Assembly (NCBI RefSeq): GCF_018294505.1
Contig: NC_057813.1
Span: 313,610,900 to 313,674,899, forward strand
From: Triticum aestivum
Lineage: Eukaryota > Streptophyta > Magnoliopsida > Poales > Poaceae
Reading direction: 5' to 3'
DNA: 64,000 nt
A model generated the notes under the pieces. It worked only from the letters and a program-made list of their open reading frames with translations, was not told the origin of the DNA and made no database searches. A program made the position numbers and the translations under genes. Position 1 is the first letter of the stretch. Every line of letters begins with the position of its first letter. Of this stretch, positions 21,417 to 34,200 are shown piece by piece.

Positions 21417-22081
21417 TGTGTGGTTCATTTGTTGCTTCGGAGGGTCGTGTACCACACGTGAACGATAATAAGTGCAACCGGGAGATGTGGAGCGTTAATT
21501 TTGAGTTGACTCCTTGGAGCGTTAAATTTTCTTCACGTAGTAGTATTAGCTTTGCCCTACTAGTAGTATTTTTCTTCACTAGTAGTACGTTAAATAAAGA
21601 GATCCGTTTCATGCACAATTTAAAACAATTTTTATGGAGAGAAAAAAAAACCACTCCAAGTATATACGCTGCAGCCTCAACACTTGTTTTCTAGGGTTTG
21701 ATCTCTTCACACTCTCTCTCCACTATATAAATACATGTTGGAGCCTCAACGCTTGTAGTTGCTCTGTACACACTCTCTCACCCTATGCAGAACTAAACAA
21801 GACTATGTTGGCCTCTCCTCTCTTTCTCTCCCCTCACTGCTGGTCAAAGAGCCGGCAGGATCCCGTCCGTCGGGGAAGGCAAGGAGGCTTAACGCTGTTG
21901 GCGTCGGCAAGGGAGGGAATCCACTGCCAGCGTCGTTGCTCCCTTTCACCCAGCAGCGGCATGGGAGCCTCCGACCCCTTCTTCCTCACTTGCGTACATA
22001 GTGTAGGAAGATCGGCCTCAGGCCACCCACCGAGCCACACCCCGAGAACCTTAAGGTATAATTTTCCTAATCCACATGCAT
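21417..22081 (+). repeat. Right half of dispersed segment, copy 3
   Basis: It continues copy 3 after the solo LTR: GGAGGGTCGTGTACCACACGTGAAC, ATGGAGAGAAAAAAAAACCAC, CTATATAAATAC (TATA) and CTCTTCACACTCTC, in the order seen at 13.2-13.4 kb. A 184-codon frame (21634-22188) starts here and runs into the CACTA end. Its reading frame is not conserved in copy 2, so it is not called. Confidence 0.6.
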
Positions 22082-22318
22082 CATTACAAAAAAAATACAC
22101 ATCCGTGATGATACATGTGTGTCACAGTAGGTCAAGTTTTTTGCCATGCATGTACATCCATGACGATTTTATGACAGAATCAAGATAGTCGTACTTGTGC
22201 TGTCGTAGAAGTGTTCCATGACATTACCAAAATTATCATCACAGAAGTGTCCACTTCCATGACGATAAATCGCGCGTCATAGAAGTGCTTTCGTCAAGGG
22301 TGACCGACACGTGGCATC
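22082..22318 (+). mobile_element. CACTA transposon terminus, truncated
   Basis: CATTACAAAAAAAATACAC is one change from a CACTACAAA-type CACTA end. Sub-terminal repeats of the (T)AGAAGTG and CATGACGAT type follow (GTCGTAGAAGTG, CACAGAAGTG, GTCATAGAAGTG). At 22319 a copia LTR begins, so the rest of the CACTA is beyond the copia insertion or lost. Confidence 0.7.
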
Positions 22319-24055
22319 TGTTGGGAAACTTAGCATGCAATTTCAAAAAAAAAACTATGCTCATGCAAGATCTATCTAGGAGATGCATAGCAATAAGAGG
22401 GGAAGAGTGTGCCCACGTACCCTCGTAGACCGAAAGCGGAAGCGTTTTCTTAATGTGGTTGATGTAGTCGAACGTCTTCTCGTTCTGACCGATCGAGTAC
22501 TGAATGTACGACACCTCCGAGTTCTGCACACGTTCAGCATGATGACGTCCCTCGAGCTCTTGATCCAGCAAAGGGTCAAAGGAGTAGATGAGTTCCATCA
22601 GCACGACGGCGTGGTGATGGTGATGGTGATGTGATCCGCGTAGGGCTTCGCCTAAGCACCGCGAGAAAATGATCGGAGGCGTAAACTGTGGAGGGGGGTG
22701 CTGCACACAGCTTAGAGCAATTGGTGTGTCTTCTAGCCCCCCCCCCCACATATAAATGAGGGAGGGAGAGGAGGCTGGCCCTAGGCGTGCCCCAAGTGGG
22801 AGGAGTCCCACTTGAGCCCCTAGTAGGATTCGGCCCCCCTTCCTTTTACCGGAGGGGGAAAAGGGAAAGGAGGGGGAGTAGGAGAAGGAAAGGGGGCGTC
22901 GTCCCCACCCCTTGTCCAATTCGGACTCCTCCCTAGTGGGGACACACCAGCCCCTTGTGGGCTGGTTAGACTCCCTCCTATGGCCCATATGGCCCATATC
23001 TTTCCCCGGGGGGTTCCGGTAACCCCTCCGGTACTCCGGTATGTACCAGATACATTCCGGAACACTTCCGGTGTCCGAATACCATCGTCCAATATATCAA
23101 TCTTTATATCTCGACCATTTAGAGACACCTCGTCATGTCCGTGATCTCATCCGGGACTCCGAACAACCTTTGGTCACCAAACCACATAACTCATATAATA
23201 CATATCGTCATCGAACGTAAAGCGTGCAGACCCTACGAGTTCGAGAACTATGTAGACATGATCGAGACACCTCTCTGGTCAATAACCAATAGCGGAACTT
23301 GGATGCTCATATTGGTTCCCACATATTCTAGAAGATCTTTATCGGTCGAACTGCCATGTCAACATACGTTATTCCCTTTGTCATCGGTATGTTACTTGCC
23401 CGAGATTCGATCATCGGCATCTTCATACCTAGTTCAATCTCATTACCGGCAGGTCTCTTTACTCGTTCTGTAATGCTTCATCCCGTAACTAACTCATTAG
23501 TCACATTGCTTGCAAGGCTTCATATGATGTGCATTACCGAGAGGGCCTAGAGATACCTCTCCAATACTCGGAGTGACAAAACCCTAACCTCGATCTATGC
23601 CAACCCAACAAACACCTTCGGAGATACCTGTAGAGCATATTTATAATCACCCAGTTACATTGTTACGTTTTATAGCACAGAAGGCATTCCTCTGGTGTCC
23701 GGGAGTTGCATAATCTCATAGTCGGAGGAATATATATTTGACATGAAGAAAGTAGTAGCAATAAAACAGAACGATCATTATGCTAAGCTAATGGATGCGT
23801 CTCTTCCATCACATCATTCTCCTAATGATGTGATACCATTCATCAACACATGTCCATGGCTAGGAAACTTAACCATCTTTGATCAACAAGCTAGTCAAGT
23901 AGAGGCATACTAGGGACACTGTGTTTTGTCTATGTATTCACACATGTATCAAGTTTCCAGTTAATACAATTCTAGCATGAATAATAAATATTTATCATGA
24001 ATAAGGAAATATAAAATAAAAACTTTATTATTGCCTCTAGGGCATATTTCTTTCA
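22319..24055 (-). repeat. 3' LTR of the copia element (1737 bp)
   Basis: In element orientation it starts TGAAAGAAATATGCCCTAGAG (usual family start TGTTGG is altered) and ends GCTAAGTTTCCCAACA. The length suits BARE/Angela LTRs. The long ORF at 22997-22239 lies within the LTR and is composition-driven. Confidence 0.85.
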
Positions 24056-24076
24056 GTCTCCCACTTGCACTAGAGG
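24056..24076 (-). promoter_or_regulatory. Polypurine region of the copia element
   Basis: On the minus strand the bases just before the 3' LTR read CAAGTGGGAGAC, the purine-rich primer segment typical of BARE-type elements. Confidence 0.6.
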
Positions 24077-24155
24077 AAATAATCTAGATTACATTGTAAT
24101 GAATCTAACACCCATGGAATCTTGGTGTTGATCATGTTTTGCTGGTGGAAGAGGC

Positions 24156-27100
24156 TTAGTCAATGGGTCTGCCACATTCAGATCTGTATGTATTTTGTAA
24201 ATCTCTATGTCTCCCTCCTAGACCAAATCTTGGATGGAGTTGAAGCATCTCTTGATGTGTTTGGTCTTTTTTTGAAATCCGGATTCCTTCATTTGCTGCT
24301 TCCGAAGCAGCTATGTACTCCCCTTCACACGTAGATCCCGCCATGATGCTCGGCTTGGAACAGCACAAACTGACAGCTCCACCATTCAATAAAAATATGT
24401 ATCTGGATTGTGAGTTAGAGTCATCCGGATCAATGTCAAAGCTAGCGTCGACGTAACCACTTACGACAAGCTCTTTGTCACCTCCATAAACGAGAAACAT
24501 ATCCCTAGTCCTTTCAGGTACTTCAGGATGTTCTTGACCGCCGTCTAGTGATCCACTCCTGGATTACTTTGGTACCTCCCTGCTAAACTTATAGCAAAGC
24601 ACACATTATGTCCGGTACACAGCATAGCATACATGATAGAACCTATGGCTGAGGCATAGGGAATGCCTTTCATTTTCTCTCTACCTTCTGCAGTGGTCGG
24701 GCATTGAGTCTGACTCAACTTCACACCTTGTAACACAGGCAAGAACCCTTTCTTTGACTGATCCATTTTGAAATTCTTCAAAACTTTATCAAGGTATGTG
24801 CTTTGTGAAAGTCCTATCAAGCGTCTTGATCTATCTCTATAGATCTTTATGCCCAATATATAGGCAGCTTCACCGAGGTTTTTCATTGAAAAACTTTTAT
24901 TCAAGTTTCCTTTTATGCTATCCAGAAATTCTACATCATTTCCAACCAAAAATATGTCATCCACATATAATATTAGAAACGCAATAGAGCTCCCACTCAC
25001 TTTCTTGTAAATACAGGCTTCTCCAAAAGTCTGTATAGAACCATATGCTTTGATCACCTCATCAAAGCGTATATTCCAACTCCGAGATGCTTGCACCAGT
25101 CCATAAATGGATCGCTGGAGCTTGCACACTTTGTTAGCACCTTTAGGATCGACAAAACATTCTGGTTGCATCATATACAACTCTTCTGTAAGAAATCCAT
25201 TAAGGAATGTAGTTTTGACATCCATTTGCCAGATTTCATAATCATAATATGCGGCAATTGCTAACATTATTCGGACAGACTTAAGCATCACTACGGGTGA
25301 GAAAGTCTCATCTTAGTCAACTCCTTGAACTTGTCGAAAACCTTTTGCAACAAGTCGAGCTTTATAGACAGTAACATTACCATCAGTGTTGGTCTTCTTC
25401 TTGAAGATCCATTTATTCTCTATGGGTCGACGATCATCGGGCAAATCCACCAAAGTCCACACTTTGTTCCCATACATGGATCCTATCTCAGATTTCATGG
25501 CCTTAAGACATTTATCGGAATCTGGGCTCATCATAGTTTCTTCATAGTTCATAGGTTCGTCATGGTCAAGTAACATGACTTCCAGAACGGGATTACCGCA
25601 CCACTCTGGTGCGGATCATGCTTTGGTTGACCTACGAGGTTTTGTAACAACTTGATCTGAAGTTTCATGATCATATCATTAACTTCCTCTCCAGTTGGTG
25701 TAGGCATCACGATAACAGATTTCTCGGATGAGCTACTTTCCAAAGTCAGAGAAGGTACATTTACCTCATCAAGTTCTACTTTCCTCCCACTCACTTCTTT
25801 CGAGAGAAACTCCTTCTCTAGAAAGGTTCCATTTTTGGCAACAAAGATCTTGCCTTCGGATCTGTGGTAGAAGGTGTACCTAATTGTTTCCTTAGGGTAT
25901 CCTATGAAGACGCACTTCTCCGATTTGGGTTCGAGCTTATCAAGTTGAAGCCTTTTGACATAAGCATCGCATCCCCAAACTTTAAGAAATAACAACTCAG
26001 GTTTATTGCCAAACCACAGTTCATACAGTGTTGTCTCAATGGATTTTGACAGTGCCCTGTTTAACGTGAATGCAGCTGTCTCTACTGCATAACCCCAAAA
26101 CGATAATGGTAAATCGGTAAGAGACATCATAGATTGCTCTATATCTAATAAAGTGTGGTTACGACATTCGAACACACCATTATGCTGTGATGTTCCAGGT
26201 GGTCTGAGCTTGAAACTATTCCACATTGTTTTAAATGAAGGCCAAACTCGCAACTCAAATATTCACCTCCATGATCAGATCGTAGAAAATTCATTTTCTT
26301 ATTACGATGATTCTCCACTTCACTCTGAAATTCTTTGAACTTTTCAAATGTTTCAGACTTGTGTTTCATTAAGTAGATATACCCATATGTGCTCAAATCA
26401 TCTGTGAAGGTCAGAAAATAACGATACCCGCCACGAGCCTCAACACTCATTGGACCGCATGCATCGGTATGTATTATTTCCAATAAGTCATTAGCTCGTT
26501 CCATTGTTCCGGAGAATGGAGTTTTAGTCATCTTGCCCATAAGGCATGGTTCACAAGTATCAAATGATTCATAATCAAGTGATTCCAAAATTCCATCTGC
26601 ATGGAGTTTCTTCATGTGCTTTACACCGATATTACCCAAACGGCAGTGCCACAAATAAGTTGCACTATCATTATCAACTTTGCATCTTTTGGCATCAATA
26701 TTATGAATATGTGTATCACCACGATCGAGATTTAACAGAAATAGACCACTCTTCAAGGGTTCATGACCATAACAGATATTACTCATATAAATAGAACAAC
26801 CATTATTCTCCGATTTAAATGAATAACCGTCTCACACTAAACAAGATCCAGATATAATGTTCATGCTCAACGCTAGCACCAAATAACAATTATGTAGGTC
26901 TAAAACTAATCCCGAAGGTAGATGTAGAGGTAGCGTGCCGACGGCGATCACATTGACCTTGGAACCATTCCTGACGTGCATCGTCACCTCGTCCTTAGCC
27001 AATCTTCATTTAATCTGTAGTCCCTGTTTCATGTTACAAATATGAGCAACTGAACCGGTAGCAAATACCTAGGCACTACTACGAGAATTAGTAAGGTACA

Positions 27101-28025
27101 CATCAATAACATGTATATCAAATATACCTTTGTTCACTTTGCCATCCTTCTTATCCGCCAAATACTTGGGGCAGTTCCGCTTCCAGTGACGAGTCCCTTT
27201 GCAGTAGAAGTACTCAGTTTCAAGCTTGGGTCCAGCCTTGGGTTTCTTCCCAGGAGTGACAACTTGCTTGCCATTCTTTTTGAAGTTCCCCTTCTTACCC
27301 TTGCCCTTCTTCTTGAAACTAGTGGTCTTGTTAACCATCAACCCTTGATGCTCCTTCTTGATTTCTACCTTCGCATCCTTTAGCATTGCGAAGAGCTCGG
27401 GAATAGTCTTTTCCATCCCTTGCATATTGTAGTTCATCACGAAGCCTTTGTAGCTTGGTGGCAGTGATTGAAGAACTCTGTCAATGACACAATCGTATGG
27501 AACATTAACTCCCAGCTGAGTCAAGTGATTATGGTACCCAAACATTCTAAGTATGTGCTCACTAACAGAACTGTTCTTCTCCATCTTGCAGCTATAGAAC
27601 TTGTTGGAGACTTCATATCTCTCAACTCGGGCATTTGCTTGAAATATTAACTTCAACTCCTAGAACATCTCATATGGTCCATGATGTTCAAAACGTCTTT
27701 GAAGTCCTGATTCTAAGCCGTAAAGCATGGCACATTGAACTAATGAGTAGTCATCAGATCGAGCATGCCAGACGTTCATAACGTCAGCTTCTGCTCCTGC
27801 AGCAGGCCTTTCACCCATCGGTGCATCAAGGACATAATTCTTCTGTGCAGCAATGAGGATAATCCTCAAGTTACATACCCAATCCGTGTAGTTGCTACCA
27901 TCATCTTCCAACTTAGCTTTCTCTAGGAACGCATTAAATTCAAGGGAATGGTAGCACGGGCCATTGATCCACAACATAGACATGCAAAAACTATCAAGAC
28001 TAAGTTCATGATAAATTAAGTTCAA
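24156..28025 (-). pseudogene. Degenerate copia gag-pol
   Basis: Several minus-strand frames cover the polyprotein with stops and frameshifts between them: gag (28025-27660 and 27656-27069), integrase (26786-26145 and 26253-25549), reverse transcriptase (25576-25313 and 25291-24545) and RNase H (24500-24156). Gag ends in a zinc knuckle whose first Cys is replaced by Tyr (YFYCKGTRHWKRNC). Integrase retains HTDACGP and RSDHGGEY. Reverse transcriptase retains YVDDIFLVG. RNase H retains YVDASF and a GEYIA segment. No protease frame was identified. The element cannot make a complete polyprotein. Confidence 0.85.
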
Positions 28026-29130
28026 TTAATCATATTACTTAAGAACTCCCACGTAGATAGACATCCCTCAAGTCATATAAATGATACATGATCCAAATCA
28101 ACTAAACCATGTCCGGTCATCACGTAAGATAGAGTAGTAATCAATGGTGAACATCTCTATGTTGATCATATCCACTATATGATTCACGTTCGACCTTTCG
28201 GTCTCCAGTGTTCCGAGGCCATGTCTGTACTTGCTAGGCTCGTCCAGTTTAACCCAAGTATTCCTCATGTGCAAAACTGGCTTGCACCAGTTGTATTTTA
28301 ATGTAGGGCTTATCACACACGATCATCATGTGGTGTCTCAGCACGAAGAACTTTTGCAATGGTGCATACTCGGGGAGAACACTTATACCTTGAAATTTAG
28401 TTAAGGGATCATCTTATAATGCTACTGCCGTACTAAGCAAAATAAGATGCAAAAAGATAAACATCACATGCAATCAAAATATGTGACATGATATGGCCAT
28501 CATCAGCTTGTGCTTTTGATCTCCATAACCAAAGCAATGGCACGATCTCTATCGTCACCGGCTTGACACCTTGATCTCCATCGTAGCGTCATGGTCGTCT
28601 TGCCAACTATTGCTTCTATGACTATTGCAACCGCTTAGTGAAAAAGTAAAGCAATTACATGGCGTTTGCATTTCATACAATAAAGCGACAACCATAAGGC
28701 TCCTACCAGTTGCCGATAACTTTTACAAAACATGATCATCTCATACAATAACATATATCACATCATGTCTTGACCATATCACATCACAACATGCCCTGCA
28801 AAAACAAGTAGACGTCCTCTACTTTGTTGTTGCAAGTTTTACGTGGCTGCTACGGGCTTCTAGCAAGAACCATTCTTACCTATGACACAAAACCACAACG
28901 GTGATTTATCAAGTTTGCTGTTTTAACCTTCACAAGGACCGGCCGCAGTCAAATTCGATTCCACTAAAGTTGGAGCCGGTCTCATGAACGTGGTCATGTA
29001 AGGTTGGTCCGGGCTGCTTCATCCAACAATACCGCCGAATCAAAATAAGACAATGGTGGTAAGCAGTATGATGATCACTGCCCATAACTCTTTGTGTTCT
29101 ACTCGTGCATATAATCTACACATAGACCTA
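28026..29130 (-). other. Copia leader, untranslated
   Basis: The region between the gag start and the primer site has no conserved frame. It includes the expected AT-rich leader of a BARE-type element. Confidence 0.6.
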
Positions 29131-29142
29131 GCTCTGATACCA
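29131..29142 (-). promoter_or_regulatory. tRNA-iMet primer binding site of the copia element
   Basis: Minus-strand TGGTATCAGAGC follows the 5' LTR end by one base, complementary to the 3' end of initiator tRNA-Met. Confidence 0.9.
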
Positions 29143-29143
29143 C

Positions 29144-29514
29144 TGTTGGGAAACGTAGCATGCAATTTCAAAAAAACTCCTACGCTCACGCAAGATCTAT
29201 CTAGGAGATGCATAGCAATGAGAGGGGAAGAGTATGTCCATGTACCCTCATAGATAGAAAGCGGAAGTGTTTGCTTAATGCGGTTGATGTAGTCAAACGT
29301 CTTCTCATTCCGACCGATCGAGTACCAAACATACGGCACCTCCGAGTTCTGCAAACTTTCAGCGCGATGACGTCCCTCGAGCTCTTGATCCAGCAGAGGG
29401 TCGAAGGATTTGATGAGTTCCATCAGCACGACGGCGTGGTGACGGCGATGGTGATGTGATCCGCGTAGGGCTTCGCCTAAGCACCGCGAACCGGAGGCGG
29501 AAACTGTGGAGGGG
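29144..29514 (-). repeat. Truncated 5' LTR of the copia element
   Basis: It matches the inner 370 bp or so of the 3' LTR (both start TGTTGGGAAAC on the plus strand) and stops at GTGGAGGGG, where element B's TGATACG begins. A small internal deletion is present relative to the 3' LTR near 29488. Confidence 0.85.
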
Positions 29515-29609
29515 TGATACGTCTCCAACGTATCTATAATTTTTTATTGTTCCATGCTTATTATATTACCCGTTTTGGATGTTTATGGGCTTTACCTTAC
29601 ACTTTTATA

Positions 29610-29868
29610 CTCCCTCCGTTCCTTGATATAAGGTGTATAGATTTTTGAGAAAAATTCCGAAATATAAGGTGTATTGCGCTGCACCACTCGGTTGGATAAT
29701 TTTTTGAGGGATTTGTTTACATTTCCTTATATCACGCAAGCTCCTCTATTTTCTCATGTCAATTAGTCATGTGTAATGTCACCCAAAGCTTGTGAAATTT
29801 TCCCTCCATGTGTGTTCTTTAATTTCCGTGTCAAAAACTAGACACCCTATATTTAGGAATGGAGGGAG
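29610..29868 (+). mobile_element. 259-bp Stowaway MITE inside B's LTR
   Basis: CTCCCTCCGTTCCTTGATATAAGG at the left and AATGGAGGGAG at the right are inverted ends. Both are flanked by TA. It is nested in the LTR just upstream of the promoter region. Confidence 0.9.
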
Positions 29869-30146
29869 TATCATTTTTGGGACTAACCTACTAACCGGAG
29901 GCCCAGCCCGAATTGCTGTTTTTTGGCCTATTTCAGTGTTTCAAAGAAAGGGAATATCAAACGGAGTCCAAACGGAATGAAACCTTCGAGAGCGATCTTT
30001 TTGGAGCAAATGCAATCCAGGAGACTTGGAGTGGATGTCAAGAAGTAGCTGAGGCTGCCACAAGGGTGCAAGGCGCGCCCTAAGGGGTGGGCGCGCCCCC
30101 CACCCTCGTGGGCCCCTCGTGGCTCCCCTGACCGACCTCCTTCGCC

Positions 30147-30154
30147 TATATATA
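30147..30154 (+). promoter_or_regulatory. TATA box of element B LTR
   Basis: TATATATA lies after a GC-rich GGGCGCGCC block and before CATACCCTGAAAACATCC, a plausible LTR promoter on the plus strand. Confidence 0.55.
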
Positions 30155-30388
30155 CCTCCATACCCTGAAAACATCCAGGAGCACCACGAAACCCTATTTC
30201 CACCGCCGCAACCTTCTGTATCTGCGAGATCCCATCCTGGGGCCTTTTCCGGTGCTCTGCCGGAGGGGGAATCAATCACGGAGGGCTTCTACATCATCGC
30301 CAAGGCCTCTCTGATGAGTTGTGAGTAGTTTACCACAGACCTTCGGGTCCATAGTTATTAGCTAGATGTCTTCTTCTCTCTCTTTGAA

Positions 30389-31273
30389 TGATAGAGGCGG
30401 AGGTGTCCCGTCTTTCGATGAGATGGTGGATTTCGCTTTGGTGGAAGTCGACTTTGACGATCCGACTACGAACGTGCGAGGACGTCGCGCCTTAGCAATC
30501 GCTAAACCAACTCCGAGAGGTTATTGACCACGCCGGAGCACGATCAACCTGACCACGAGGGTCTGTTTCCTGCGAGCAAACGAAGAACAAGCAAGAAACT
30601 AAGATTGCAATCTGGATATTGCGAATATAAGATGAAAGCTTTATTGATCAAGGTGGGGTTCTGTGACGCCTTTGTCTGGTCGTTGAACACAAACGAAGTA
30701 CGCGAAGTTGCAGCTATGGCGAACTTTTAATCTAAACAAAACCCAAATTCTAAACGATGCCCTAAGGGCTGTATATATGGAGGAAGAGGGGGGGAATTTC
30801 GTGGCCCTTGGTGGAGGGGTCCGAAATCAACCCTATCTCTTGTTTCCCCACACATACGGACTCTAAAAATAGCCTATAATTATGTATTTCGAAATTACAT
30901 GGGCCTGGCCCAATAATAAGGTGACGCAGCACCTAAAATAGCCTCGGGACGAAATTTATGAAGTGGCATCTTGTATATTTCGTCCAAGGCTTCATGCACC
31001 CATTATGGTGGCTTCAAAGTCCTGAAATCATCACTTGTAACTCCATTCTTGTTCTTGCTCCAATGTTCATCCTTCTCCATGCTAGGCCCTTCATTTGTAA
31101 GCAAAACAAATGTATCCAATTTAGGCAGCATCATATTCTCATGAACATTAGAATCATTACCAAGAAACGAAAGTACCTGGTAATTTAGTTGGCGTGCACG
31201 AGCTCTAGTAATTGGTCCAGTATGTATAGCAGCAGGGGCTGTGGGTGTAACAATTGTATTGATGTCCTCATCA
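30389..31273 (-). repeat. 3' LTR of element A (885 bp)
   Basis: On the plus strand it runs TGATAGAGGCGG...GATGTCCTCATCA. It encodes the last 90 or so residues and the stop codon of the polyprotein. Differences from the 5' LTR seen by eye: TTTCGATG against TTTCAATG, CAAATTC against CAAAGTC, CCATGC against CCAAGC. Confidence 0.95.
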
Positions 31274-34200
31274 TCCTCCCCTTCTTGAAATGAAGTCGTC
31301 CTCGACGGAAGTTCATCTTCCTCACCCAAATAAGGCTTCAAATCTGCAATGTTAAAAGTGGGACTAACCCCAAAATCTGCAGGCAGCTCAAGTTTATATG
31401 CATTATCATTTATTTTCTCTAACACCTTAAAGGGACCATCAGCACGTGGCATTAACTTTGATTTGCGCAAATCAGGAAATCTATCCTTACGCAAATGTAA
31501 CCAAACAAGATCTCCAGGTGCAAACACAACATGTTTTCTACCCTTATCTCCAGCAAGTTTATATTTAGCATTCATGCGCTCAATGTTTTCCTTAGTTAAC
31601 TCATGCATTTTTAAAATCAATTCAGCATGTTGTTTAGCATCAAAATTAACCTTCTCCGAAGATGGAAGAGGCAACAAATCAATAGGTGCACGAGGTAGGA
31701 AACCATACACAACTTCAAAAGGGCACATCTTAGTAGTAGAATGCAATGAACGATTATAAGCAAATTCAATATGAGGCAAGCATTCCTCCCACATTTTCTT
31801 ATTATTCTTCAAAACAGCCCTAAGCATAGTAGACAACGTTCTATTGACTACTTCAGTTTGTCCATCAGTTTGGGGGTGACAAGTAGTACTAAAAAGCAGT
31901 TTAGTCCCCAACTTAGCCCATAAACATCTCCAAAAGTGGCTAAGAAATTTAGTATCACGATCTGAAACAATAGTATTTGGCACACCATGCAAGCGAATAA
32001 TTTCACGAAAGAACAAATCAGCAACATTAACAGCATCATCGCTTTTATGACATGGTATAAAGTGTGCCATTTTCGAGAATCTATCCACGACAACAAATAT
32101 GCTATCCCTCCCCTTCTTTGTTCGAGGTAAACCTAAAACAAAGTCCATAGATATATCCTCCCAAGGAACACTAGGTACAGGCAAAGGCATATATAAACCA
32201 TGAGGATTGAGTCGTGACTTAGCTTTTTGACATGTAGTGCAGCGAGCAATAAAACGCTCAACATCCCGTCTCATCTTTGGCCAAAAGAAATGTGTAGCAA
32301 GTACGTCCTCCGTCTTCTTCACGCCAAAGTGTCCCATTAATCCTCCTCCATGCGCCTCCTGCAACAACAAAAGACGAACGGAGCTAGCTAGAATGCATAG
32401 CTTGTTAGCACGAAACACAAATCCATCGTTAACAACAAACTTGTTCCACATTCTTCCTTCTTTACAATTCTGCATTACAACTTTAAAATCAGCATCATGC
32501 ACATATTGATCTTTGATGGTCTCCAAACCAAATATTTTGAAGTCAAGTTGTGAAAGCATAGTATAGCGACGAGACAATGCATCAGCAATAACATTTTCTT
32601 TTCCCTTCTTGTGTTTAATGACATAAGGGAAAGTCTCAATGAATTCAACCCATTTAGCATGTCTACGATTCAGTTTAGCTTGACTTTTAATATGTTTCAA
32701 AGATTCATGATCAGAATGTATAACAAATTCTTTGGGCCATAAATAATGTTGCCATGTTTCTAAAGTCCGAACAAGTGCATATAATTCTTTATCATAAGTA
32801 GAATAATTCAGACTAGGCCCACTCAATTTTTCAGAAAAGTATGCAACAAGTTTGCCATCTTGTAATAACACACCTCCTAATCCAATTCCACTAGCATCAC
32901 ATTCAAGCTCAAAAGTCTTATTAAAATCAGGAAGTTGGAGTAAAGGAGCATGTGTCAACTTATCTTTCAATACCATGAAGGCTTCTTCCTGTGCGGTACC
33001 CCAAAGAAAAGGCACATCTTTCTTTGTAAGCTCATTGAGAGGTGCAGCAATGGTGCTGAAATCTCTCACAAAACGCCTATAGAATCCAGCGAGGCCAAGA
33101 AAACTCCTCACTTGTGTGACCGTTTTGGGCTGCGGCCAACTCTCAATAGCTTCAATCTTGGCTTTATCAACTTCAATTCCCTGTGGAGTAACAACATAGC
33201 CAAGAAAAGATACTCGGTCGGTGCAAAAGGTGCACTTCCCAAGGTTACCAAACAAACGTGCATCACGTAGTGCAATAAAAACAGCACGTAAATGTTCCAA
33301 ATGTTCCTCCAAAGATCTGCTATAAATCAATATGTCATCAAAGTAAACCACCACAAATCGTCCAATGAAAGCACGTAAAACTTCGTTCATTAATCTCATG
33401 AAAGTACTAGGTGCATTAGTTAACCCAAAAGGCATGACTAACCACTCATATAATCCAAACTTAGTTTTAAATGCTGTTTTCCATTCATCTCCCAATTTCA
33501 TACGAATTTGATGGTAGCCACTACGCAAATCAACTTTGGAGAATATTGTAGAGCCACTCAATTCATCAAGCATATCATCTAGCCTAGGAATAGGATGACG
33601 ATAACGAATAGTAATATTATTAATGCCTCTACAATCAACACACATACGTGATGTACCATCCTTTTTCGGCACTAGAATAATAGGAACAGCACAAGGACTA
33701 AGGGATTCGCGTATATAACCTTTGTCGAGAAGCTCTTGTACTTGACGCATAATCTCCTTCGTCTCCTCTGGATTGGTACGGTATGGTGCATGGTTTGGCA
33801 GTGAAGCACCGGGAATTAAGTCAATCTGATGCTCAATCCCTCGAATAGGCGGTAATCCCGGTGGCACGTCTTGTGGAAAAACGTCAGCGAACTCCTGCAA
33901 AATGTTAGTGACAGCAGGAGGCAAAGAGGAAGGCACGTCCTCGAATGAAAATAATGCCTCTTTGCACACAAAGGCATAGCAAACAGATTTGCTGAAATCT
34001 AGCTCATCAATATCAGATTTGGTGGCAAATAAACATGCACTTTTCAATTTAATTTCAGAAGCAACACTAGATGGTTTATTATTAGGCTTCATTTGTTGCT
34101 CAAATTCTTTTGCCACAATCTGATTTTCACTCTTATTCTTCTCCTGTTGTGCTTTATTAGCTCTATTAATATCATCTTTCAAAATGGAATCAGGAGTCAT

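Larger units (their letters stand above)
22319..29514 (-). mobile_element. Decayed BARE/Angela-type copia element
   Basis: On the minus strand the order is 5' LTR fragment (29514-29144), tRNA-iMet primer site, leader, gag, integrase, reverse transcriptase, RNase H, polypurine region, 3' LTR (24055-22319). This is the copia domain order. The 5' LTR is broken at 29514 where element B begins, so most of that LTR should continue beyond B, outside the window. The left flank GCATC (22314-22318) would be its TSD. Confidence 0.85.

Noticed and set aside
21634..22188. 184-codon frame in dispersed copy 3
   Set aside because: It runs into the CACTA terminus, and the homologous copy 2 has a different, shorter frame without shared protein sequence.
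22239..22997. 252-codon minus-strand frame
   Set aside because: It lies across the copia LTR and CACTA junction and is explained by GC-rich LTR sequence.
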